Shown here in pieces: positions 15,723 through 21,935 of a DNA stretch of 22,762 nt. Positions within the stretch are counted from its first letter, which is position 1. The number at the start of each line of letters is the position of its first letter. This DNA is from CAZNDN01 sp964571815. Its GTDB lineage: Bacteria; Fibrobacterota; Chitinivibrionia; Chitinivibrionales; WJKA01. A model generated the notes under the pieces. It saw only the letters and a list, made by a program, of their open reading frames with translations. It did no database searches and was not told the DNA's origin. The DNA is taken from positions 1 through 22,762 of the forward strand of contig CAZNDN010000061.1 in NCBI GenBank assembly GCA_964571815.1. The letters are read 5' to 3'. The position numbers and the translations under genes are program-made.

Positions 15723-16630
15723 TTGGTCGAAACGATCCCTGCTGGTGCGGCAGTGGAAAGAAATACAAGAAGTGCCACATGGGATCCGACCGCTCGTCTC
15801 CGGGCGCGGAACAGCGATGGCTCAGGGCCGTCAAGAACGCTTCGCAGATCGAAGGGATGCGGAAAGCCGGTACGTTCAACGGGGAGGTTGTTGAGCGTGT
15901 TCGTTCCCTTGTCTCCGAAGGGACAAGCACCGCGGCCATTGATGCGGCGGTGCATGCGTACACCGTCGAACACGGACATCGTCCCGCAACCCTGGGCTAC
16001 CGAGGCTTTCCCCGGTCGATATGTACATCCATCAACAATATCGTCTGCCACGGGATTCCGTCGGAGAGCGACATCCTGAAAGCCGGGGACATTATCAACG
16101 TGGATGTAACGTCGGTGGTTGACGGGTTTCACGGCGATTCCTCCGAAACCTTTCTCGTCGGTGAGGTATCGGCCGAGGCGATACAGGTAGTGCGGGTTGC
16201 CGCCCGTGCCCTGATCGCGGGAATCGAAGCCGTGGCCCCCGGCCGCGAACTCCAGGCCGTGGCGGGGGCGATTGAGCCCTTTGTTCGCTCCGAAGGGTGT
16301 TCGGTGGTACATCAGTACACCGGTCACGGTGTCGGGGTCCGTTTCCACGAGAACTTCACGGTCTACCATCATCTGGATTCCCAGGCTGAGAAGGTTATCA
16401 TGCGGCCGGGGATGACCTTCACGGTCGAGCCGATGATCAATCTGGGCGGGTATGAAGTTACGACCGACAAGAACGACGGGTGGACGGTGAGGACCAGGGA
16501 CGGCTCTCTGTCGGCCCAGTTCGAGCATACCGTTCTGGTTACCGACACCGGTGTGGAAGTGCTGACGCTTACGCCTGTCCAGCGCGCGAAGGGGGTCCTG
16601 CTGTACCGGCCCGAATTGGGATTGCAATGA
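15719..16630 (+). CDS. map: Type I methionine aminopeptidase with N-terminal SEC-C zinc motif
   Basis: The protein is 303 residues. Residues 5-20 hold a SEC-C metal motif (NDPCWCGSGKKYKKCH; ligands C8, C10, C19 and H20). The catalytic pita-bread fold follows with all five metal ligands: D129 (NVDVTSVVDG), D140 (FHGDSS), H203 (TGHGVG), E237 (FTVEPM) and E269 (QFEHTVL), plus the conserved H111 (CHGIP). It removes the initiator Met from new proteins. SEC-C extensions occur in a subset of bacterial enzymes and are thought to help ribosome or protein contact. The GTG start shares GTGA with the upstream stop and has AAGGAG about 10 bases before it. A longer in-frame extension to 15575 is rejected because it overlaps pgsA and lies before the zinc motif. 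Confidence 0.93.
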   Translation: MIGRNDPCWCGSGKKYKKCHMGSDRSSPGAEQRWLRAVKNASQIEGMRKAGTFNGEVVERVRSLVSEGTSTAAIDAAVHAYTVEHGHRPATLGYRGFPRSICTSINNIVCHGIPSESDILKAGDIINVDVTSVVDGFHGDSSETFLVGEVSAEAIQVVRVAARALIAGIEAVAPGRELQAVAGAIEPFVRSEGCSVVHQYTGHGVGVRFHENFTVYHHLDSQAEKVIMRPGMTFTVEPMINLGGYEVTTDKNDGWTVRTRDGSLSAQFEHTVLVTDTGVEVLTLTPVQRAKGVLLYRPELGLQ

Positions 16631-16704
16631 GCGAGTGCGGTCGCATCGATATCGTGCCGAAGAACTCCGGCGTACTGCCGACCAGGCCGGTCGCGAGCCT
16701 ATGA
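16627..16704 (+). CDS. Possible 25-codon coupling ORF between map and hflX
   Basis: An ATG at 16627 overlaps the aminopeptidase stop (ATGA). Its 25-codon frame (MSECGRIDIVPKNSGVLPTR...) ends at a TGA that overlaps the likely hflX ATG (ATGA at 16701). The double overlap would let ribosomes pass from map to hflX, whose ATG lacks a good Shine-Dalgarno site. No homology is recognised and only a weak GGGA precedes it, so it may be chance. Confidence 0.3.
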   Translation: MSECGRIDIVPKNSGVLPTRPVASL

Positions 16705-17891
16705 TCGATATACCCAACCCACCTCCGGCCGAACGAGTGGTACTTGCCGGACTTTTCCAGTCGGGCGGCGACGCCGCGGAGGCGGAAGAAGATTTGCAGG
16801 AGATGCGGATGCTGTGCGTGACCGCCGGCGCGGAAGTTGTGGAGGCGGTGATCCAGAAACGGCTTCGGCCCGATCCCGCCACGTATCTGGGCCGCGGAAA
16901 GATTGAGGAGATCCGGCGTATCATGCGGCACAGGGAATGCCCGAGCCTGGTGGTGGATGCGGAGTTGTCGCCGGGGCAGTTGCGTACTATTGAAAAGACG
17001 GTGCAGGGCAAGGTCATTGACCGCAGTCAACTGATCCTGGACATCTTCGCTCACCACGCGCGAACCAACGAGGCGAGAATACAGGTAGAGCTGGCCCAGT
17101 TGCGGACCCTGTATCCGAGGTTGACGCATGCATGGAGTCATTTCTCGCAGCAGGTGGGGGGCATCGGGACCTCGGGGCCGGGCGAGAAGCAGCTCGAGGT
17201 GGATCGCCGCCTGGTGCAGCGCAAGATTGCCGATCTGAAGAGCAGGCTCCGCCGGGTAGAGCGCTCGCGCCGCACACAGCGCAAGTCCCGGTCCCGGGTA
17301 TTCAAGGCGGCTCTGGTGGGATACACCAACGTTGGGAAGTCGTCGCTGCTCAACGCGCTCAGCGGCTCGCGTGTCGGCGTGGAAGACAAGCTCTTTGCAA
17401 CGCTTGATACGGCGACGCGACGCATGTTTATCCAAGGGGTGGGCGAGCTGGTGGTGTCCGACACGGTCGGGCTGCTGCGCAAGCTGCCCCATCACCTGGT
17501 CGCATCGTTCCGCAGCACCCTCGAGGTTGTCTCCCGGGCCGATCTGCTCCTGGTGGTCATCGATGCTTCGTCACCGTGGAACCGGCAGCAGCTCAAGACG
17601 GTCGACGACGTGCTTCGGGAGTTGCATGCCGAGCACATACCGCGGCTGAGGATCATGAACAAGGTTGACCTGATTACCGACGCTTTCCAGCGGAAGCAGC
17701 TCCAATTGGCGTTTCCGGAAGCGATCTTTGTTTCCGCGCATGAGCCCGAATCGTTGGCACCGCTGAAAGATGTGATCGGCAGGGGCGTAGCTGAGAGTAG
17801 AAAAGGGCGTGCGATGGATGATGTCATTGCGCGCAAGAGCCGGGAGCTGCAGCGCCGGCAGGAACATACGGAGACGGGTTGGCGTCCCTGA
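16701..17891 (+). CDS. hflX: Ribosome-associated GTPase HflX
   Basis: The protein is 396 residues. The N-terminal HflX domain shows the family patterns TAGAEVVEAVIQKR (41-54), PDPATYLGRGK (57-67) and the QVGGIGTSGPGEKQLEVDRR stretch at 151-170 with the following Arg-rich coiled region (about 175-199). The G domain has G1 GYTNVGKS (207-214), switch I FATLDTATR (232-240), G3 DTVGL (254-258), G4 NKVD (320-323) and G5 VSA (344-346), all intact. HflX binds the 50S subunit and splits or rescues stalled ribosomes, especially under heat stress. The ATG is chosen 11 residues before the conserved ERVVLAG strand; an in-frame GTG at 16635 would add 22 residues and cannot be ruled out. The DUF58 gene follows after 23 bp. 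Confidence 0.93.
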   Translation: MIDIPNPPPAERVVLAGLFQSGGDAAEAEEDLQEMRMLCVTAGAEVVEAVIQKRLRPDPATYLGRGKIEEIRRIMRHRECPSLVVDAELSPGQLRTIEKTVQGKVIDRSQLILDIFAHHARTNEARIQVELAQLRTLYPRLTHAWSHFSQQVGGIGTSGPGEKQLEVDRRLVQRKIADLKSRLRRVERSRRTQRKSRSRVFKAALVGYTNVGKSSLLNALSGSRVGVEDKLFATLDTATRRMFIQGVGELVVSDTVGLLRKLPHHLVASFRSTLEVVSRADLLLVVIDASSPWNRQQLKTVDDVLRELHAEHIPRLRIMNKVDLITDAFQRKQLQLAFPEAIFVSAHEPESLAPLKDVIGRGVAESRKGRAMDDVIARKSRELQRRQEHTETGWRP

Positions 17892-17914
17892 GTAGCTGCG
17901 AGGAACATACCGCT

Positions 17915-18817
17915 ATGGATTCCGCCGGCATTTCATCGCTGTTCAAACCCGAGCAACTTGCACCGGTTCGTAACGTGAGCCTGCGTGCGCGGCTGATCGT
18001 CGAGGGTATGATCGCCGGTCTGCACAAGAGTCCCTACCACGGTTTCTCGGCGGAGTTTCTGGAATACCGGCCGTACAGCTACGGCGATGCCGTGCGACGG
18101 ATCGATTGGAGAAAGTACGCCAAGACCGACCGGACGGTGGTGAAGCTGTTTGAGGATGAAACCAATTTGTATGCTCATCTGCTCGTGGACAAGAGCGGAT
18201 CCATGGCGTTCGGGACGAAAGGCCTCCTGAGCAAGCATGAGTACGCGCGTACCCTGGCGGCGTCACTGGCCTGGATACTGGTGCGGCAGCGTGACGCCGT
18301 CGGGCTGGCCCTGTTTGATTCTTCGCTGAACACGTTCATTCCTCCGCGGTCCACCAACGTACAACTGAAGACGATCCTGGCTCACCTGCAGGCAGTCGAA
18401 CCGGGCGGGCCGACAGGGTGTGCCGATTCGCTCCACGAAGTGGCGAGGGTGGTCAACAAACGTGGGCTCTGTATCCTTATCTCCGATTTCTTCGACGATC
18501 CCGACCGGATAATCGACGGGCTGCGGCATGTGCGTTTTAAACGTCAGGATGTCATGGCGTTCTGGGTTGCCGATCCCTTTGAGCTGGAGTTTGCGCGCCG
18601 GGGCTCGCTGAAGCTGCGTGATCTTGAGAGTGGTGAAGAGGTTGTTCTTGACGGCGAGACGGCGTCGCATTTCTACCGGGAAGGGTTTGCCGGGCATCGT
18701 GAGCGTCTGGTGAAGGCCTGCCGGGAGCTTCGTGTCGACCTGGAGATCGTCTCGGTGCGCGAGCCGTTTCAAAAGGCGCTGTTGCGGACGCTGGAGAAGC
18801 GCGGGAGGTTGTATTGA
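17915..18817 (+). CDS. DUF58 protein with vWA-type MIDAS motif
   Basis: The protein is 300 residues. The DUF58 core is plain: EFLEYRPYSYGD (48-58) and RRIDWRKYAKTDRTVVKLFE (61-80). A von Willebrand A-like fold follows with metal-site DKSGS at 92-96 and LISDFFDD later. There is no membrane segment, so this form should be cytosolic or peripheral. DUF58 proteins usually sit with a MoxR AAA+ ATPase and BatA/BatB-like vWA membrane proteins and are thought to help assemble or mature other complexes. Here the BatA-like gene follows directly but no moxR is in view. GAGGA lies 10 bases before the ATG. The stop codon overlaps the TTG start of the next gene. A TTG 36 bp upstream is the alternative start. 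Confidence 0.9.
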   Translation: MDSAGISSLFKPEQLAPVRNVSLRARLIVEGMIAGLHKSPYHGFSAEFLEYRPYSYGDAVRRIDWRKYAKTDRTVVKLFEDETNLYAHLLVDKSGSMAFGTKGLLSKHEYARTLAASLAWILVRQRDAVGLALFDSSLNTFIPPRSTNVQLKTILAHLQAVEPGGPTGCADSLHEVARVVNKRGLCILISDFFDDPDRIIDGLRHVRFKRQDVMAFWVADPFELEFARRGSLKLRDLESGEEVVLDGETASHFYREGFAGHRERLVKACRELRVDLEIVSVREPFQKALLRTLEKRGRLY

Positions 18818-20820
18818 ACCTGCCGGCGTTGTACCGTCCGGTATACCTCTGGGCCCTCGGCTTCCTGATAGTGCCCGTCCTGCTGCACTTCCTCAACCGA
18901 CGGCGAACGGTGCGTCTGGACTTCTCCTCGTTGCGATTTTTCAAGCAGACAGTGGTGCGCACCAGCAGACGCAGGCGTCTGAAACGTTTCCTTCTTCTGT
19001 TGACCAGACTCTTGATCGCTGCAGCGCTGGTGTTCCTTTTCGCATGGCCGTTTCGGCCGGGAAGTCCGTTTGCCACGCTTTTCGATCCACAAGGGGCGGT
19101 GCTGGTGTGGGTCGATCCTACGCCGAGCATGGGCTATCGGGAAGAGGGGAGAAGCCGGTGGGATGTTGCTTCGGCTATCGTGGACTCGATGCGGCGAGTC
19201 CTGCCTCCAACGAGCCGCTGCCTGCTCTACGATCACGAAAGCCGGCGGTTCAGGGAAATCGCGGGGGGCGTGGCGGAAGATTTCGTGTGGAAACGGTACG
19301 GTCCGCACGGGGCGACGGAGGCCTTGCAGAGGATTGGGGATAGTGAGGGCGCGCGTGGTGGTTCGGTGGTTGTCATGGTGAGCGATTTTCAGGAAGGAAG
19401 CGGGACCGTGAAATCTCCCGCGGCGATTGTGGAGGCCTTGACCGAAGACGGAAAGGTTTCGAATCCGCTGCTGTGCGTTTCGGTGGCGCCCGAAAATCCA
19501 TGGAATTACTCGGCCGGTGGGGCACGCATGTCGCGAGAGAACCGCGCGCTTCTTCAGGTGACGGTGCAAAGTCGGGGTCGATCCCTCGGTCGCGGGCAGG
19601 TTGTCGCGGTGGCGGGAGACATGCGGGTGGGTCATGAGACGGTGGATGTGGAAGAGGGTTATTCGGTCGAGATTCTGGTGCAGCTTGGCGCCGAGGGCGG
19701 ACGACGGGCGGGACGGGTGCACCTTGAGGTGGTCGACCCCTTCCCGGAGGATAACACCGACTACTACGAAGCATACGCGCGGGCCGCGACACGGGTACTG
19801 GTCGTGGGGGATCTTCAGCAAGCCTATCCTCTGCGCGCCGCGCTGGGGGCTGTCGGCGATCGACATTGGGACCCGATCGTCGCAAAGCTTCCCGGGGAGG
19901 TTACCGCCGATGATCTTGATTCGGCCGGTCTGGTGGTACTCGACGGTGTCCGGAATCCGTCGCCGGCTCTTCGGTCATTGATGAGTTCGCGGGCATTCGG
20001 AAGGAAAGGAATCGTTTTTTCGCCGGGCATGGATTCGTTGTCGATGCAGTGGAATCGTGCGGTATTTGAGCACCTCGGTTTGAGCCCCCTGCCGAAGTTG
20101 GCTTCTGCTCCGCGGCCGCTTCATCCGGTACTCCCCGACACGGTGTCGGCAACATGGCGTGGCTTCTCCGTGCTTCGCGAGCGGGATGCGGAAGTGGGCG
20201 GGTACTATCGGGGGTTGACGGGGGAGGTTGTCTGCCGCTTGACTGACGGAAGCCCGCTGGCGGTCTCGGTAAGCGGGGAGGTGGGGCATGCATGGGTTGT
20301 CGTGGGAACACGGCTGGGTATTGGGGAGGCCAACAATCTCTGCGAGACCGGCTTCTATGTTCCCTTCGTGGACCGGCTCGCCGCTGAAGCGGCAGCCGGG
20401 GTCGGCAGAGGGGAAGGACGGTGGCTTGCGGGCTATCACTACACCAATCCATTCTTCGGATCGGACCGGGCGGCGGATGTGTACGATGCCGAAGGGAAGG
20501 TGATTGCGCGGTGGGACGCGCAGTCAAGCGTCGTGCTCGGCCGGCCGGGTTTGTACCGGGTGAGGCCCGACGATGGGGCATCGTTCTGGAAGGCAGTCTC
20601 AGTCGATCCTGCGGAGGGGGCGGTAGTGTATCGATTGCCGCAGGTGGCTCATGAATCGCTGGAAGTGCTGAGTGCGGAAAGATTTGTTGCTTTTCTGCAC
20701 AGGAGAAGAAATTCATCGCTTACCCGGGCACTCTGGGCGATGTTGGCATTTCTACTGCTCTGCGAAGTTCTTCTGTGGGCGTCTCCTTTCCGCGGCGGGA
20801 AGCGGTCGGAAAGGGCCTGA
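18814..20820 (+). CDS. BatA-like membrane protein with vWA domain
   Basis: The protein is 668 residues. The N-terminus is the "BatA/aerotolerance N-terminal" module (PF07584-like): TM1 at about 9-27, HFLNRRRTVRLDFSSLRFF (25-43), a basic patch SRRRRLKRF, and TM2 at about 58-79. An extracytoplasmic vWA-like domain follows with a degenerate metal site DPTPS at 101-105 in place of DxSxS. A middle region includes a Rossmann-like segment (TRVLVVGDLQ ... LVVLDGV) like the glutaminase-type domain often found in these proteins. A final TM (about 642-660) ends near the C-terminus. The TTG start overlaps the DUF58 stop as TTGA, with GGGAGG 5 bases upstream, so translation is coupled. Partners of DUF58/MoxR systems are a reasonable guess; the biochemical role is unknown. 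Confidence 0.85.
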   Translation: MNLPALYRPVYLWALGFLIVPVLLHFLNRRRTVRLDFSSLRFFKQTVVRTSRRRRLKRFLLLLTRLLIAAALVFLFAWPFRPGSPFATLFDPQGAVLVWVDPTPSMGYREEGRSRWDVASAIVDSMRRVLPPTSRCLLYDHESRRFREIAGGVAEDFVWKRYGPHGATEALQRIGDSEGARGGSVVVMVSDFQEGSGTVKSPAAIVEALTEDGKVSNPLLCVSVAPENPWNYSAGGARMSRENRALLQVTVQSRGRSLGRGQVVAVAGDMRVGHETVDVEEGYSVEILVQLGAEGGRRAGRVHLEVVDPFPEDNTDYYEAYARAATRVLVVGDLQQAYPLRAALGAVGDRHWDPIVAKLPGEVTADDLDSAGLVVLDGVRNPSPALRSLMSSRAFGRKGIVFSPGMDSLSMQWNRAVFEHLGLSPLPKLASAPRPLHPVLPDTVSATWRGFSVLRERDAEVGGYYRGLTGEVVCRLTDGSPLAVSVSGEVGHAWVVVGTRLGIGEANNLCETGFYVPFVDRLAAEAAAGVGRGEGRWLAGYHYTNPFFGSDRAADVYDAEGKVIARWDAQSSVVLGRPGLYRVRPDDGASFWKAVSVDPAEGAVVYRLPQVAHESLEVLSAERFVAFLHRRRNSSLTRALWAMLAFLLLCEVLLWASPFRGGKRSERA

Positions 20821-21045
20821 GCGCCCGACGGGGACCCCCCCCCCTTGCCCGCGGGCCGCCCTGATGGTAGCATTCACTTTGAGGATTGAATTCGGTTGTT
20901 TCTCTGAAGCTCTGCGTTTGCCGGGGGTACAACGGGTGCGAGTATCGGCGGGCGGGCAGGGCAACGGGATTGGTTGCACGTTCGTGGTTGCGTGCAGAGA
21001 GGCCCGTGGGCCTGTACCGGGGAGCAAAGACTCCGGGGAAGGAGA
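20821..21045 (+). other. Gap of 225 bp with a C10 homopolymer
   Basis: A run of ten C lies at 20835-20844, followed by the palindrome GCCCGCGGGC. No T-run follows, so a Rho-independent terminator is not supported. I found no promoter with both boxes for the STAS gene. Confidence 0.4.
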
Positions 21046-21438
21046 ATGGGTACGGTGAGAATAGAGATTACGCCGTTGGGCAGCTACCAGCTCATCAATA
21101 TCGAGGAAGATCTGAATGTGATTGCGGACCTGGAGGAGCTTTTTTTTCTGGTCAAGGGCTACATTGAGCAGGGCAAATTGAAAATCGCGGTGAAATTTCC
21201 CGGGATTTCGTACATTTACAGCGGCGCGATTGCCATTCTGCTCAAATGCGTAAAGCTTATGAAAGAGGGTAAAGGGGAGCTGTGCATTATCGAGAAAAAC
21301 CCTGATATCCGCGGCATCTTTGCTTCGCTGAATCTTCATCGGCTGATCCATATCTATGAATCCGAGGAAGCGCTTGTCAGCCGGGAAGTAGAGGAGAGCG
21401 ACTCGTATCAATGGGGGCCTGAGAGCCTGCCTGCCTGA
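21046..21438 (+). CDS. STAS-domain protein (anti-sigma factor antagonist-like)
   Basis: The protein is 130 residues, close to a lone STAS domain. After an N-terminal strand pair (VRIEITPLGSYQLINIEEDL) comes the signature loop ISYIYSGAIAILLK (54-67). S59 is at the position phosphorylated in SpoIIAA-like proteins, and the usual "g.l.iie.npdIrgiF..l.L.rli.iy.s.e.Al" ending follows. Such proteins bind anti-sigma kinases or other partners; when dephosphorylated they free the sigma factor. No kinase, phosphatase or sigma factor gene is adjacent, so the partner is encoded elsewhere. The ATG sits only one base after GGAG; a GTG three codons on (21055) has a 10-base spacing and could be the real start. 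The last 20 residues are an acidic, non-STAS tail. Confidence 0.75.
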   Translation: MGTVRIEITPLGSYQLINIEEDLNVIADLEELFFLVKGYIEQGKLKIAVKFPGISYIYSGAIAILLKCVKLMKEGKGELCIIEKNPDIRGIFASLNLHRLIHIYESEEALVSREVEESDSYQWGPESLPA

Positions 21439-21445
21439 GTGGCTG

Positions 21446-21499
21446 GGGTCCCGATGCTTTCTCGAAGTGAACGAAGAAGGGTCCCGAGCAGGTATTTTT
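21446..21499 (+). terminator. Possible imperfect terminator after the STAS gene
   Basis: GGGTCCC occurs at 21446-21452 and again at 21479-21485. The two can pair with each other except for a central T-T mismatch. Between them CTTTCTCG-like and CGAAGAAG-like arms extend the stem to a 7-base loop. A T5 run lies at 21495-21499, nine bases after the stem, which is farther than in a standard terminator. Confidence 0.35.
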
Positions 21500-21511
21500 A
21501 AGCGATTAAGC

Positions 21512-21534
21512 CAGCAAATAAGACCCATTTGCTG
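21512..21534. repeat. Inverted repeat CAGCAAAT / ATTTGCTG
   Basis: Perfect 8-bp arms at 21512-21519 and 21527-21534 enclose a 7-base loop. No T-run follows, so an operator or an RNA hairpin is more likely than a terminator. Confidence 0.5.
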
Positions 21535-21542
21535 CACCATTA

Positions 21543-21569
21543 ATACTATAAGCTGTTGATTTTTAGTAT
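21543..21569. repeat. Inverted repeat ATACTATAA / TTTTAGTAT
   Basis: Nine-base arms at 21543-21551 and 21561-21569 pair with one mismatch around a 9-base spacer. The right arm overlaps a TATAAT at 21567-21572 that has no matching -35, so a repressor or activator site is conceivable. Confidence 0.4.
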
Positions 21570-21614
21570 AATTATGAGAACCCACCTTTTTATCGATTAA
21601 AACATGCTTTGTTC

Positions 21615-21643
21615 TTGACTCTTCTTTCTTGCTTCGGTATAAT
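21615..21643 (+). promoter_or_regulatory. Consensus-like sigma70 promoter P1
   Basis: TTGACT (21615-21620), a 17-base spacer and TATAAT (21638-21643) differ from the sigma70 consensus at one position only, in an AT-rich context. The predicted transcription start is near 21650, 286 nt before the ATG of the secreted repeat protein. Confidence 0.82.
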
Positions 21644-21658
21644 TAATAGTGTTTTATT

Positions 21659-21844
21659 GCCGGTTGAGTGGTATGGTTCCGGCCGGGGGCGTCCTATCCC
21701 TTGGAAAGTAGAATGAAGGTGCGGGGGAATGCAGATTGAAGCTTCGCTTGTCTGACCAATTTCCGCGTCTGGAGGCCTTCTTCGCGACGGGGCGTCGACG
21801 GGACTCTCGACTCAGGAATCGACACTTCGCGGAGGTCGAAGTGT
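21659..21844 (+). other. Hairpin-rich leader or possible small RNA
   Basis: The transcript expected from P1 contains several stems: GCCGG/CCGGC (21659-21663 with 21679-21683), CGACG/CGTCG (21785-21789 with 21793-21797, 3-base loop), and ACACTTCG/CGAAGTGT (21822-21829 with 21837-21844, 7-base loop). The last loop holds GGAGG. I do not recognise a known riboswitch or ncRNA class. It may be a structured 5' leader, a separate small RNA, or chance in a GC-rich stretch. Confidence 0.35.
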
Positions 21845-21884
21845 GACCTGCGTCACGAACAAAATCGCGGATGTGTGGTACAAT
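21842..21884 (+). promoter_or_regulatory. CRP-type site and extended -10 promoter P2 (class II geometry)
   Basis: TGTGA-N6-TCACG at 21842-21857 matches the CRP consensus TGTGA-N6-TCACA at nine of ten positions, within GTGAC-CTGC-GTCAC symmetry. Downstream, TGG then TACAAT (21876-21884) forms an extended -10. The predicted start is 21891, so the site is centred at -41.5, the classic class II activator position covering the -35. No -35 hexamer is present, as expected for an activated promoter. Confidence 0.6.
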
Positions 21885-21935
21885 ATGTATGAACCCGGGA
21901 GCGCGCAGCCTTTTTCGCGAAGCAGGGAGAATGCC

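Larger units (their letters stand above)
21439..21935 (+). promoter_or_regulatory. AT-rich control region upstream of the secreted repeat protein
   Basis: This 497-bp gap holds no supported gene. Its first half (about 21490-21660) is far richer in A and T than the rest of the window. It contains a possible terminator, two inverted repeats, a consensus-like sigma70 promoter, a hairpin-rich stretch, and a second promoter with a CRP-type site, each listed on its own. Confidence 0.7.

Noticed and set aside
16635..16700. GTG start of hflX at 16635
   Set aside because: Not excluded, but the added 22 residues are Arg-rich, precede the conserved HflX start, and lack a strong ribosome binding site; the ATG at 16701 is preferred.
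15662..17017. Leftward 451-codon open frame
   Set aside because: It is antisense to the clearly identified aminopeptidase and hflX genes and has no recognisable domain.
18769..19866. Leftward 365-codon open frame
   Set aside because: It is antisense to the BatA-like gene, with a biased composition and no supported start.
21659..21844. Known riboswitch, tmRNA, RNase P RNA or 6S RNA
   Set aside because: I compared remembered consensus cores (for example the cyclic-di-GMP and RNase P cores) and none is present; only generic hairpins are supported.
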